Positions 11,801 to 22,790 of a stretch of 51,027 nucleotides of DNA are shown piece by piece. Numbering within the stretch: position 1 is the first letter of the stretch; each line of letters opens with the position of its first letter. This DNA is from Zygnema cylindricum (Eukaryota; Streptophyta; Zygnematophyceae; Zygnematales; Zygnemataceae). Where the stretch lies: positions 137,594 through 188,620 of the forward strand of contig JBBHKE010002438.1 in NCBI GenBank assembly GCA_037447655.1, in the 5' to 3' direction. The notes below the pieces were generated by a model, which saw only the letters and a program-made list of their open reading frames with translations, searched no databases and had not been told where the DNA came from. Position numbers and translations under genes: made by a program.

Positions 11801-12680
11801 TGTTGATTTGTGGCTACTACACCCACTGAAGATGAAGATGAAGTAGGAGTAGTCATCACATAATTAATACAAGCAAAAAGCTCTCACAGATGTTCAAAAA
11901 AGCAAAGAGCTTTAGAACACAGCTTAGGAAAAAATAGGCAACCAATTGGCCTACAAATCTGACACAATGCAAATAATACAAAGAGGAACACAAGTGCAAA
12001 TTTACACAGAAACATGCAAAAAGATTCGAGAGAAATTCTTAGTCAAAGATATCAAAATGCTAAAGCATAATTTGACACAACAAGTTCCTACTTCTGAAAT
12101 GTCTAAGTCCTATTATTACACCTAAAAGATCTATTATGCTAAGTGCTACCAGCCACTCACTACCTTGACTAAGCTAAGGAGGCATTCTAGCCATGCATCA
12201 AATAATATCTACCAGGACTAGGAGGATACCTGAAGGTATCAAGGTATATCATGTAGAGATGAATTTGTACTGAATCACAAATCAAACAAAACACGCTCAT
12301 GTACAAAACATGGATATGTATTGTCACACTATACTGTAGAAAACACGTAAGATAAATGTAGACGTGGTCTTGGTTGGCGAGCGTCCGTCGGCAAAAAATC
12401 TCCGTCGTCCATCTTTCAAAAATTTCATCCAAGATGAAACTTTGTGTGACACCTCAATCTTCCGGTGAATCAGAGTTGTAGAACAAATCTTGCGGAGTGT
12501 CTTATCTTAGTTTGATAATGCGTGTCCTACGAGTATGATACACAGTGTACTTCGTCACTTTTTACTGTCACACTAATTCAAGTATATACTGAACCAAATT
12601 TCCATAAAACAAACTAAGTACCCTAAAGACACTCTCCTCACATAGGAGGTTAAGTGAGGACTAAAGCTTTCAAAATAACA
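11801..12680 (-). repeat. LTR-A (3' LTR of family A copy 1), 880 bp
   Basis: On the minus strand it begins TGTTATTTTGAAAGC next to a polypurine tract (12681-12697) and ends ..AATCAACA at 11801, so it has TGTT..AACA termini. Its outer edge abuts diverged satellite. About 56 nt before the outer edge is an in-frame ATG (11854-11856, minus) opening a Ser/Thr-rich gag-like start (MTTPTSSSSSSVGVV), followed by 18 codons plus 2 nt to the LTR edge. Right parts (from about 12155) align with the truncated LTR-A copies at 26116-26635 and 38338-38858 at roughly 85-90% by eye. Confidence 0.8.
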
Positions 12681-12697
12681 CTCCTCTAAAGCTTTAG
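12681..12697 (-). promoter_or_regulatory. Polypurine tract, family A copy 1
   Basis: Minus-strand ctaaagctttagaggag lies directly before the LTR-A TG. The purine run GAGGAG marks the plus-strand priming site. The equivalents are at 26636-26652 and 38859-38875. Confidence 0.7.
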
Positions 12698-13286
12698 ACT
12701 CTACTAGCTACTTAAACCACATGCCTCTTTGCAGAATTTTAATTTTGGTGCAGGCAAGGGTTTTTGTAATCATGTCTGCCAACATTTCTTCATCAGGTAA
12801 GTAGCCAAGCTTTAGAATTCCAGCCATCACCTTTTCCCTCACAAAGAAAACTTAATATCAGTATGCTTACTTTTGAAGTGATGAGTGGGATTAGAAGCAA
12901 TAGCAATAGCAGCTTGATTGTCACACCATACGACCTGAGGACAAGACTGTATAAACTTCAGTTCTTGTAAGAGAGATTTTACCAAAAGAAGTTTTTTGAT
13001 AGCTTAGCTGGCTGCCATCTGTTCATCTTTTATGGTTGATTGAGCAATCACCTTTTGAAGCTAGCTGGTCCAATAAGAAGTACCATCACCAATCTTCAGA
13101 ATAAATCTAGTGGTACAGCGTCGGCTTGGCATATCACTTTAACTCGCATCGCTCCAGGTGTTGATCTTCACCCTATCTCCTCCAAGAGAAAGTCAGAGAT
13201 CCCGTGTTCCTATAAGATATCTCAAAACGTGTTTTGCTGCTTCCCAATATGATCTCTTTGGTTATTTAAGGCATCGACTTAATGCT
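12698..13286 (-). pseudogene. Copia A copy 1 RNase H / pol C-terminus
   Basis: The minus strand encodes, in broken frames, the C-terminal Copia RNase H: CDNQAAIAIA with its catalytic Asp, the HHFKSKH segment, EKVMAGILKLGYLPDEEMLA and the tail TKTLACTKIKILQRG. This part of Copia RNase H removes the RNA strand during reverse transcription. In-frame stops interrupt it, for example before EKVMAG. It is separated from the RT by the solo LTR-C inserted at 13292. Copy 2 and copy 3 versions lie at 26653-27221 and from 38876. Confidence 0.8.
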
Positions 13287-13291
13287 CCAAC

Positions 13292-13963
13292 TATTGAAAA
13301 GTAAGCATTAATAAGTCTTAGGAATTTGAGTGTAGGATTTATAATATTTTTGGACCACCAACTATTCAATATTAACTATATTTAGTGTGGATTTTTTAGT
13401 GTTTACTTGAATAGTTATCTTTTAGTAAATTAGTGTGTACGACTGCCTATGAATGTAGACGTGAAACATATCTCTCGGTTTTTTTGGGTCTAGATATTGT
13501 TACTGAACAATTTTGGTCGAAGTACTTAGAATTTTGTCAGTAGATATTTAAATGAACCCTGTAAATACGTATTAGATGTTTTCTAGATTTTTGAGTATTT
13601 AGTTCTATTAGAATTGATGAATTCATCATAGAATGTACATTCTACACAGAGTTAAGGAAATGAGAGCACTAAGTGCACTTTAAGGTGTTTTGTGTTCAAT
13701 TGTCTTTGATTTGCTTGTAGTATATGTTTGTCTAGTTGAAAGACCTCTTTTATTTAGAGTAAGGTATCTTACAATATTGATCTAGTCAATTAGGTATTTC
13801 TCTTTGGGTTTGCTTCTCCTGTCATGTCTGATAATAGCTCAGTCCTTGTTTGCCTTAGGGTTCCTCTTGCGCCCGCTGCTGGGACGAATATACCAGCTGG
13901 TGCGAGTGTGACGCCGAGTGCGAGTGGATCACACTCAAGTCAAAATACCCATGACCTTCAATA
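13292..13963 (+). repeat. Solo LTR-C in pol of A copy 1, 672 bp
   Basis: The insert is flanked by ccaac (13287-13291) and ctaac (13964-13968). In copy 2 both flanks are exactly ccaac, and in copy 3 the site near 39463-39470 is empty. Ends are TATTGAA..TTCAATA (TATTGAA..TTCAACA in copy 2), a near-perfect terminal inverted repeat. The plus strand has an ATG at 13824 opening a gag-like N-terminus (MSDNSSVLV.., Ala/Ser/Pro-rich), with 46 codons plus 2 nt to the edge. Its start resembles LTR-B (AAAGCTTTA-like word, then aatatttttgg). I interpret it as a solo LTR of a third Copia family in plus orientation. Confidence 0.75.
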
Positions 13964-15362
13964 CTAACTGGAGGTGGAATATCAGGGCGCGTGCAGTTCA
14001 TAAAATAAATAAGCCTACTAACAACTTGTTTGTAGGGAATTCTGGACATGAACTCTGACTCCCCTGGTTCAATGTCACCCTCGAGTAGCATTCCTCCATT
14101 TGTGTCTTTTCCTTCCTCTTTTTGCCTAAACTCTATAGGAGTGGCACTCCCTTTTGCATCTGCCATGCGAAATAAATCAAGTATATTTCCATTAGCCTCT
14201 CTCTGAGTGAGATAAATAACCCTCTAATTTTTATTTCTCTCTACTTGAATGCCTAGGATATACTTAGCCTCGCTTAAGTTATTTATTCAAAACCTAGCAT
14301 TCAGAGTTGCTTTTATCTTATTTATCTTATTTATAGACTTACTAAAAAACAGCATGTCATCCACATACAATGCTACATAGATCACACCATCCTCTCCTTC
14401 CATGACATAAACAGGGTGATTTGAGCTGATCCTTGTGAAACCTAGACTGGTAAGAAACTCATCTAATTTCAGCTTCCACTGACGCGGAGCCTAGTTTAAT
14501 CTATACAATGATTTCAACAATTTATAGACTAGATTTTCCTTTTCTTTTTCTATATACCTTTCAAGTTGTTTCATATGAATTACTTCCTCTAAATCTCTAT
14601 GCAAGAAAGCAGTTTTAACATCCATTTGATGCAGCTTCATATTCTTTATTGTAGTTGAAGAGAACAAGACTATAATATTCGGAAACCAAGCAACGAAGAG
14701 ATGGTTTCTTCATAGTCTATTCTTTCTTTTTGACTTAAGCCTTTTGCAACCAGACAACCTTTATTCCTTTCAATAGTGTTGTCTGGGTAGAGCTTCACTT
14801 TTATTACCCACTTGTAGCCAATTGCTTTCCGATCCAGTGGGAGCTCCACAAGCTCCCACGTTTCAGCTTCCATAATTGACCTCGTCTCATCATTTATAGC
14901 TGCAATTCCGTGATCATTTTTAGGAACAAAAAATGCTTCCTAAATAGTAAGAGGCTTCCCAGTGATTGCAAAAAAAACATATTGAACTTGTTCTCCCCTC
15001 AAGCGAGAACTCTGAATTTTTCGACTCGGAAAATTTCAGGCAAGAACTGTTGGATCTTGGCTTCGATTATGCGGTCGAGGAAGATTAGTGTCAGCTGCTC
15101 TTTGTTGTTCAGTAGCTGATGGTACTCCGGTGTTTTGCGATCCAAGAGAAGATGAAGTAGAAGCTACAGATGAGTGAATAAGAATCTAATCCAAAATGGC
15201 ATATTCCTGCAGTTTTCTTTTATTTTCACTTTCATCCACACTAAATACATCGATGGACTCACTGTTATCCATCACTTAAATATTTATGGCAATCTGGATG
15301 GTATGTTTTTGAGGACAATAAACTTTGTATCTTACAGATTCATCATCATACCTCATGAGGAT
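13964..15362 (-). pseudogene. Copia A copy 1 reverse transcriptase and IN-RT linker
   Basis: The minus strand shows Copia RT in several frames: IGYKWVIKVKLYPDNTIER near 14800 (fingers), DVKTAFLHRDLEEV near 14600, YVDDMLF near 14365 (catalytic YVDD kept) and FMNCTRPDI at 14000. A TAG replaces the Gln of the usual LKQ segment near 14490, and other stops and frameshifts occur. 14900-15362 is the poorly conserved linker between integrase and RT. A host-like reading is excluded by the match in order and content to the copies at 27899-29290 and 39500-40050. Confidence 0.8.
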
Positions 15363-16330
15363 TCAAGGTTTAGACTTTGGACTCAGTTTCCAGTTTGGTA
15401 AATTATTAAGTACAAAGCACTTGCTACCAAAAAATCTGAAGTGACTGACATCTGGTTTTCTGCTTGTCCACACTTCAAAAGGTGTCTTTCCTTGAACAGA
15501 TCTAGTTTCTAATCTGTTCCTAATATAAGCTGCAGTTTGATAAGCTTCAGCCCAAAATTTAGTATTTAGTGTGTTATCTGCGATCATAGATTTAACACTC
15601 TCAATTAGAGTTCTGTTCAACCTTTCTGATATTTCATTCTGCTGAAGAGTATATATAATAGTAAGCTGATGAAAGATACCATATTCCTTTGAATAAGTTG
15701 CAAATTTATTAGAAGTATATTCACCTCTATTATCAGATCTTAGAGAAAGAATTAATCTGTCGTGAAGCTTTTCTGCCCAGATTCGAAAATGTTGAGAGTG
15801 AGTGACGACCTCCTTTTTCTCTTTCATGAAATACATCCGACTGAATTTCGAGAAGTCGTCTATGAATGTAACAAATTATTTGCTGCCTGCCAGAGACGGT
15901 ATTTTGGAGGGTCCCCATACATCTGAATGAATAAGCTCCAAGAGGTTATTTGCTCTAAAATCTGCGGCTTGAGGTAAAGGAAGTTTATGAAGCTTACCCA
16001 AAGCACATCCATCACAAATACACGAGTGCTGCTGACAAAGTTTAACTCCTACCATATCATTCTTTACCATCTTTTCCAACCTGTGAATATGAACATGACC
16101 CAATCTCTTATGCCACAAAACATTATCAGATAGGACATTGGAGTAAACAAAAGAAGATGTATTCACCAGGTCCATCCGGTACAAGTTGTCTGGGCCTCTA
16201 GTTCCCATTACAGCTACCCTACCCTTTTTTCTGACTATTTTATTTCCTTGCCTCTGAAGTATTTCAAATCCTCTACTTTCTGCAACTAAGGTAGAAAACA
16301 AGTTTTTTTTTAACAAAGGGACATACAACA
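15363..16330 (-). pseudogene. Copia A copy 1 integrase with GAG-pre-integrase domain
   Basis: 15876-16330 encodes the end of protease (MLYVPLLKKNLFSTLV) and the integrase HHCC zinc region: LWHKRLGHVH for the His pair and CDGCALGKLHKLP for the Cys pair. The catalytic core follows: HSDVWGPSK (first Asp), LRSDNRGEYTSNKF (second Asp, with the usual Gly-Gly changed to Arg-Gly) and QQNEISERLNRT (Glu). SVQGKTPFEVWTSRKP and FFGSKCFVLNN then match the Copia core C-terminus. The frame breaks near 15876 where a stop separates the two ORFs. Compared with copy 2, this copy keeps the catalytic Glu. Confidence 0.85.
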
Positions 16331-16456
16331 TATTGAAAAGTAAGCTTTAGTAAGTCTTAGAAATTTGAGTCTAGGACTTAGAATATTTTTGGAATACCAA
16401 CTGTTCAATATTGACCAAATTTAGTGTGGATTTTTTGTAGTATCTACACGAATTGA
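16331..16456 (+). repeat. Fragment of LTR-C replacing protease sequence (copy 1 only)
   Basis: It begins tattgaaaagtaagctttag, matching the first about 125 bp of LTR-C at 13292 and 27227. Copy 2 has ordinary protease-coding sequence of about 90 bp here (30252-30343). No TSD is visible, so deletion and replacement through the shared words acata and aataaatctgcc is as likely as insertion. Confidence 0.6.
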
Positions 16457-17143
16457 TAATAAATCTGCCTAGTTGAAATAGGTTTCAGATATGTAAAAGA
16501 AGCCTTATTCTAACACATATGGGAATAGCTTTGCGAGTCCATGATCCATCCGTGTTCTTTGTTTCCCTCCATCAGTTTTGCAAGAGCGAAGAATTCTTTG
16601 TCATCAGTCTTGGGAAAGCTGACAATATCGTGCGCATTTCCCTTGTCAATCGTCTCCGATTACGGTGTGTCGGCTGAAAATGCCTCTGTTTTGGAAGGAA
16701 GAGTCGGTGGTGTAAAAGGTGGCCTCTGTGGTGTGTAGTTCTCTCTCAGTTTCCATCCATATTTGAACACACCTGTCTCATAAGCTTTAAGAAACTTAGG
16801 ACACTGTTTATAAAGATGTCTTTGATTGTAACAGTAGACACACTTGTTATATGGCTGAAGACCTAGGTAACCCTGAGATCTGTTTTCTTGATACCGAGCA
16901 TTAAAGGCTACATAAGACTTTTCTGCATTAAAAGCTATAACTGTTGACTTTTCCTCTAGAATTAATTCTATAGCTGTCGCTAGATTCAAGACTGATTTAT
17001 CCAATTTTTTTCAAATTTGCTGAGGCTCTTTTATATTCTTCAAGAAGATCTGGCGTAAGAATCATAGCTTGATGATAAGGAGAGAAGTTCCCCTCTGAAC
17101 ATGCATTCTCTGTTAACAAAAGTCTAAGTCCATTACAATATTC
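16457..17143 (-). pseudogene. Copia A copy 1 gag C-terminal half and start of protease
   Basis: The minus strand reads from the B-insertion site through a helical gag segment (NLATAIELILEEKSTV), a zinc knuckle CVYCYNQRHLYKQC (CX2CX4HX4C, about 16855-16810) and a basic/Pro-rich tail (PQRPPFTPPTLPSK). The protease active-site segment WIMDSQSYSHM (near 16540) has the Asp-Ser kept and the Gly lost. Gag packages the RNA and the protease matures the polyprotein. One frameshift lies near 17005. The nearly identical copy at 30344-31032 suggests recent conversion or duplication. Confidence 0.8.
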
Positions 17144-18104
17144 TGTTGCTCTAAGACTTTTGGCACAGGTGGAGCTGCAACAGTAGTTGTAGAAGTAGAC
17201 TTGTTTCTTAGCAAAAGCTAACAGAAAATCCTACAAACAACAATTTCCCCAGCACGATAAAAATAGGGTCACAAGTCCAATTGATATCAAATTCATAATA
17301 CAGACATACCACATACACAGTGTCAATTCCCAAAATTGCAACACAATTCGTTCAGTAAACCATAAGATATGGAGACTGCAGGTTTCCCAAAAACTGTCTT
17401 TTAATTTTCCATATTCCCAAAACTAGATACCATAATATTTCTAATTCCTAACTTTAATACACTGAGTGAGTATCTACTGCTTAGTGACCAATGAAGTGCC
17501 TATAGGTAGAATAGTGGTACTGTACTGTAGTACGAAATAGTACCCGACCTTACTTCCAAAAACCTATTTGCAACTACCCTAAAGCTGAATAGTAAACACT
17601 ATTTACTAATGCACTACACTATAAAAATTTGTTACTTTAAGTATTCACAATTTGGCGCCGTACACATAATGTTGGTGCTTAGTTAAAACAGTGAAATAAG
17701 TCCACGCGGCTGTGGTTAATCTGGTACGACTATCTGGAGTGCTTACGAAATACTTCGTCACCTGTGGTCCCCACTTAAATCATGACCGTCCGTATGGTTG
17801 AAATCTGCGTCTGGTACTTGTTTGTACAATTGATTTCCCAGATGTTCGGTTCGCTTTCCGTCTGTCTCCTTTGTTGAAAACACTCGTTTGATGTGCGACA
17901 TGTGTTCAAGGCCATTCCGCAATACCTGTGTATCTTAAAATGCCGACGCGTGTCAATGTGACCTTACTATACACTCTAAAGTCACTATTTTATTGTCACA
18001 CTATTTTAGGTAAGTATTACAACAAAGCTGACCCAAAAAATATTCCAAGTTATAAACCTCCCCTCACAACTATATCGACTAAGGATAAAGCTTTAAAAAC
18101 AACA
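17144..18104 (-). repeat. LTR-B, 3' LTR of B copy 1, 961 bp
   Basis: Minus strand TGTTGTTTTTAAAGC (18104) to ..GAGCAACA (17144), preceded by polypurine tract 18105-18121 and followed by TSD tattc (17139-17143; partner tattt at 25855-25859). The outer part holds a leader and the gag start region with ~19 codons. In this copy the start ATG has become AAG near 17201. It differs from the 5' LTR by roughly 10%, so the B insertion is old. Confidence 0.85.
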
Positions 18105-18121
18105 CTCCCCTAAAGCTTTAG
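18105..18121 (-). promoter_or_regulatory. Polypurine tract, family B copy 1
   Basis: Minus-strand ctaaagctttaggggag lies immediately before the TGTTG start of LTR-B. The same sequence is at 31995-32011 in copy 2. Confidence 0.75.
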
Positions 18122-19589
18122 ACTCAGTTATTCACTCAAACCAATAGCATTTCTGCAGAATTCTAATTTAGGTGCAGACAGAGCTTTAGTTAGCATATCT
18201 GCAACCATATTTTCATCCGGCTAATACCAAAATTTTTATGACTCTAGCAAGCACCTTTTCTCGGACAAAATGCAGTGTGACATCGATGTGCTTACTCTTA
18301 AAGTGGTTATTGGGATTGGAGGCGATTGCAATGGCTGCGTGGTTGTCACACCAGATGCCTTGAGGACCATTCTGCATGTGTCTCAATTCCTGTAAAAGTG
18401 CCTTTACCCATAAGAGTTATTTCAGGGCAGAACTTGCTGCTATATATTCTGACTCAATAGTTGACTGGACCGTGACCTTTTAGCGTTTGCTGCTTTAGCA
18501 GCACATTCTATCCAATCTGCAAAACTAATCTGATTTCCTGTCAGGCATGTCGTCATAGCTAGCATCGCTTCAAGTCTGCAGCCTAACTTCTCATCCAAGG
18601 AAAAATTTGAGATTCCGAGTTCCTGCCAGCTATCTCATAACTCTTTTTGCAGCTTCCCAGTCTACATTTTTCGGATTCTACAAACTTCTACTTAAAGCAC
18701 CAACAGCAGCTGCAATATCGGGCCTCTTACAGTTTAAAAATAAATGAGGCTACCAACTACCTGCTTGTATGGTTTTGAAGCCATTAACTCCTCCTCTCCT
18801 AAATTTAGACTCTCACTCACTAGAATACTTGAATCAGAGTCACTTCTCTCTAATTTTTGTCTTATTCCATTGGAGTTACACATCCTTTAGCTTCATTCAT
18901 TTCAAACTTTTCTAGCATGGAACATATAGCCTCATTTTTAGTTCACATTATCTGTTTTTTGTTTCTATTCTCTCTAATTGTATCCCTAAGATACGCTTGG
19001 CCTCACCGGGGTCTATGAATCTCAAATCAGGATTTTAACACTTCCTTAATACTGTTTATTTCATTTATACATTTGCTGATAAACAACAGATCATTTATAT
19101 ACACAACAATATAGATTATTCCATCTTCACCCTGCATAACATAAACATAATGATATGAACAAATTATTTTAAATCCTAGTCCAGGTAGGAATTCATCCAG
19201 CTGTAGGTTCCATTGTTTAATGGCGTGTTTCAGCGCATAAAAAGATTTCATCAATTTACATACCAGTTTCTCCTTCCTTTTCTCTACATACATTTTTGGT
19301 TACTACATGTAGATAGTTTCTTTAAACTCTCCATACAAGAAAGCCGTATCAACATCTATTTGATGAACTTCCATATATTCAATTGTAGCCAGACTTAGCA
19401 GAAATTTAACAGTTGGAAACCTTACCACTGGAGAGAAGGTCTCCTCAAAGTCGATTCATTCTTTCTGATTGTTGCTTTTGGCCACAAGTCTGGCCTTGTA
19501 TATTTCAATGGTGCCATTGGGGATCTCTTTCACCTAGAATACCCCTTTGTTGCCAATGGATTTTATGATCGGAGGAAGATCCACCAACT
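18122..19589 (-). pseudogene. Copia B copy 1 RNase H and reverse transcriptase
   Basis: RNase H appears as IWCDNHAAIAIASNPNNHFKSKHIDV (in part) near 18350, with stops downstream. RT appears at 19027-19293: KLVCKLMKSFYALKHA, then YINDLLF where the second catalytic position of YVDD is Asn. The N-terminal RT (KARLVAKS near 19490) ends in LVDLPP at 19590, where a 1669-bp element is inserted. Copy 2 (31995-33481) preserves a 176-residue open frame of the same region with intact YVDD. By comparison this copy has lost its catalytic residue. Confidence 0.85.
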
Positions 19590-20315
19590 TGAAATTCTGT
19601 GTCCTCCATTGGACCACAGAATACAGGAAGCCTATAGATAGTATTTAACTAACCCACTTTAAGTCACAACCACTGCTGCCAAAGAAGGCAAACTGACAAT
19701 TTGACAGCACCCTTATGTAGTATGGACTCCCTTGAGTCCGTAGCAAAAAGAATCACTGAAAACGGCCAACCAGCGGATAAGTTATGAGCCCGCAAAAATG
19801 CCAATTTATACAAGGCTCTCTTAGAGAGAGAGGTGTCTATCTACCAAAATTTCCTAAGTCCTAAATCCCTCTCACAACCCCTATCTACTAAAGTACGAAC
19901 CAGTCATATTACTGTAAAGTACAGAAAGGTTCTACGGTCGATGTACTTTCTGTACGGCCGATGTACGACAAGGCTATTGAGTGGACGCGTGTCATTTTTC
20001 CACTCGTTCGTATATTCTCCGGAATTCTCGCGACCGAATGTCATCCTTCCACGCGGCGCCACGTCTTGCAACGTCCATAAAATCCCAAGTGACCATTTCG
20101 CGATCTTGGCGATGACGTGCGCCGTCGGATTAAATCCGACATTAAATGTCGACCGTTTAAAACAAATGTCCGTTTCATTTGTTTCGTGCGAAATGACGTT
20201 CGCACTAAACCTTAACAAGTTCTATGTTCATTTCGTTCATATTTCAGTTAAATCATTTCAATATTATACAATAGTTTAAATATAAATGAAACCCTATATC
20301 ACCTAACGAACTTCT

Positions 20316-20385
20316 ACGACAGACTGGTTAGAGCAAACGGCTACGCCGCGCTCTACTGGTCGGGGGTTCGAGTCTTGCCGGACTC
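20316..20385 (+). other. tRNA-like segment with pol III A and B boxes, copy 1
   Basis: tggttagagc (20325-20334) matches the D-arm/A-box of tRNAs, and ggttcgagtc (20365-20374) matches the T-arm/B-box, at tRNA-like spacing. The acceptor stem is not convincing, so it is more likely a SINE head or tRNA relic than a functional tRNA. Confidence 0.55.
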
Positions 20386-20976
20386 AACTTTTTGTTGAGA
20401 GTGACTTAAGTTACTCTTTAGTCCTTCCTATAAAGCTGAGGCAGCCATGGCTCTATCGCTCTCTCTCTTTTTCAGTGACTACAACAAGTATGGGGGAGGG
20501 AGAGAAGAGATGGAGGCAGGCTGCCATCATTTTCTATATATGTTTCCGCTAATTTATTTTAGACCTAGAAAATACAAAAACTACTTATTTCAACACTCCC
20601 CTTATTTTCTAGTCTATTTTTAATTTTACGACAAGGCTATTGAGTGGATGCGTGTCATTTTTCCACTCGTTCGTATATTCTCTGGAATTCCCGCGACTGA
20701 ATGTCATCCTTCCATGCGGCGCCACGTCATGCGACGTCCATAAAATCCAAAGTGACCATTCCGATCTCGGCGATGACGTGCGCCGTCGGATGAAATCCGA
20801 CATTAAATGTCGACCGTTTAAAACAAATGTCCGTTTCATTTGTTTCGTGCGAAATGACGTTTGCACTAAACCTTACCAAGTTCTATGTTCGTTTCGTTCA
20901 TATTTTAGTTAAATCATTTCAATATTATACAATAGTTTAAATATAAATGAAACCCTATATCACCTAACGGACTTCT

Positions 20977-21046
20977 AAAACAGACTGGTTAGGGCTAACA
21001 GCTACGCCGCGCTCTACCGGTCGGGGGTTCGAGTCTTGCCGGACTC
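20977..21046 (+). other. tRNA-like segment with pol III A and B boxes, copy 2
   Basis: Second copy inside the 663-bp repeat: tggttagggc from 20986 and ggttcgagtc from 21026. The A box has one change relative to the first copy; the B box is identical. Confidence 0.55.
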
Positions 21047-21263
21047 AACCTTTTGTTGAGAGTGACTTAAGTCACTCTTTAGTCCTTCCTATGGAGCTGA
21101 GGCAGCCATGTCTCCATCGCTCTCTCTCTCTCCTTCAGTGACTACAACAAGTATGGGGGAAAGAGAGAAGAGATGGAGGCAGGCTGCCATCATTTTCTAT
21201 ATATGTTTTCGCTAATTTATTTTAGACCTAGAAAATACAAAAACTACTTATTTCAACACAACT

Positions 21264-22790
21264 CCCTCGTTTGAGCCTCCATAATAGAATTCATTTCGTC
21301 ATTTGCATCATTGATCCAGAGAGTTGTTTTTGGTGATGAGAAAGCCTCCTGAATGGCAGAGGTTCCTCCTTGGCTGTAGAGGATGCAAAGTGTGAACTTG
21401 ATTGCAGACGGGTGCTAGTTCTCCTTCCCCCTAGAAATTTTGAGGCTAAGACCGATGGATGTCTTATGTTCTTCGTTGGTCTTATAACTTGTTGCGTTTG
21501 CTTTTGGAGTTGTTTAGCATACTCTATTTGAGTCTAAAGAGAAACTTGAGGTTATGAAGACACTCGATCTGCAAGAGGTTGCTGAACTGCTGGAATATAA
21601 ACTGTCCTTTGTGTATCAAAAATAACATGTTCTTGTGATTTTTCCTCAGCTGATTTTCTGGCATGCTAAATAGATCTGTTGAAACTTCCTCATCCTTTAT
21701 AATAATGTTTCTAGACAAAATTATTTTTTTCTTATCAAAAATATATACTCTATAGCCCTTTGAATAATCATCATACCCCATAAGAAGACCAGGTAATCCT
21801 TTCGGTTCCATTTTCCAAGTATTGGGTGATGTGTTCAAAATAAAGCATTTACTTCCGAATACTCTGAAATGAGCTACTACCAGTTTCCTACCTGTCTAGA
21901 TTTCAAAAGGTGTTGAGCTAACCGACCTAGAACCAATTCTATTTTTGATATAAACTGCATAATTAACTGCCTCAGCCCATAATTTTATATCAACAATTTT
22001 ATCTGCAAGCATAGATCGAACACATTATGTAATAGTCTTGTTCAATCTTTTTGAAACACCATTCTGTTGAGGCGTGTAAGGAACCGTGAGCTGGCAGCTT
22101 ATTCCCTCATCCATAAGAAACTTTTCAAACTCATTCGACATATACTCTCATCCATTTTCTGATGTGAGTTCTTGAATCGGAACACCATGCAGCTTTTTCG
22201 CCTAAGCTTTGTAGTGTTTGAAGTATCCAAACACTACACTCTTTTCTTTCTTAAAGTACACCTTTGTGAATCTTGATAACTCATCTGTAAAGGCGACGAT
22301 AAAACGAACCCCCCCGGCAGAGGGCACTTGAGTCAATCCAAAAACATCTAAATGGATTACCTACAAGACCTTCGTAGATCTGTGATGTGATTCTTGTGGA
22401 AAAGGCAGCTTATGGATCTTTCTTAAAGAGCACCCATCACAAGTTTTAAGCGGCTGATCTGCGAGAGAAACTCCCTCTATTTTTCCAGTTTTAAACATTT
22501 TTGTCAAACTGTCATAGTTAACATGGCCTAGCCTCTTATGCCATAATTCATTTGCAGATATTACACCAGAGTAGAGAACATCATTTTCCTTAGAATCAGC
22601 CATATCCATGCGATACATTTTGCTTTCATCTCTAGTTCTTGTGACTGATATTGTTCTTATCTTGCCCACAACTTGCTCACCCCTTTTAATGGGTGACATC
22701 AAAGCCTTTGCTCTTAACCAAAGAAGTGGAAAACAAATTCTTTTTGAAGTCTGGAACATATAAGACATTATGAAGGGTTCTTTCCATTGA
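21264..22790 (-). pseudogene. Copia B copy 1 integrase (core and GAG-pre-integrase) and linker
   Basis: 22361-22768 encodes the zinc region: LWHKRLGHVNYDSL and CDGCSLRKIHKLPFP. The core follows with the second catalytic position altered (SENG then a stop, where the family has SDNGGEY; copy 2 keeps the Asp), then YTPQQNGVSKRLN, and PFEI-stop-TGRK where TGG has become TAG. The C-terminal part at 21524-21838 has the Copia hallmark LLMGYDDYSKGYRVYIFD. 21264-21523 is linker leading to the RT. Nearly identical to 33487-35013. Confidence 0.85.

Larger units (their letters stand above)
19590..21258 (+). mobile_element. 1669-bp TG..CA element (family D) in B copy 1 only
   Basis: The insert is absent from copy 2 (compare 33475-33490), so the empty site is known. 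It is flanked by caact (19585-19589 and 21259-21263), a 5-bp TSD, and has termini TGAAATTC..TATTTCAACA. It comprises a 374-bp left part, then two 663-bp direct repeats (from 19964 and from 20627), each containing tRNA-like A and B boxes. The first 27 bp hold an imperfect palindrome (ttctgtg..cacagaa). TG..CA ends and a 5-bp TSD imply LTR-retrotransposon integrase. No gag or pol is present, so it is a solo or miniature non-autonomous LTR element with internal tandem duplication. Orientation is arbitrary. Confidence 0.7.
19964..21258 (+). repeat. 663-bp direct repeat pair within family D
   Basis: tacgacaaggctattgagtgg starts at 19964 and again at 20627, and tatttcaacac ends each copy. Copies are about 95% identical by eye. 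A 30-bp spacer with ctccccttattttctagtc precedes the second. They include a CG-rich block (cgcggcgccacgtc) and ORFs of 85-148 codons on both strands without recognisable domains. Confidence 0.85.

Noticed and set aside
16541-16738. Plus-strand 65-codon ORF (also 30430-30627), conserved in both copies
   Set aside because: It is antisense to Copia protease/gag; its identity between copies reflects recent duplication or conversion, not selection.
12155-18104. A chimeric Copia element with LTR-A at one end and LTR-B at the other
   Set aside because: A gag on both sides of the B element, joined by a TSD, shows nesting instead of chimerism.
17478-18104. LTR-B as a 627-bp LTR ending at tgcttag
   Set aside because: TG at 17478 looked like an LTR edge, but the solo copy with TSD TTACT and the TATTC flank place the edge about 330 bp further out, after the gag start.
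14440-22250. Possible stop-codon reassignment (TAG at Trp or Gln positions in pol)
   Set aside because: TAG replaces both Trp and Gln, and occurs alongside TGA, TAA and frameshifts in the same genes. This is ordinary decay, in part G-to-A/C-to-T change.
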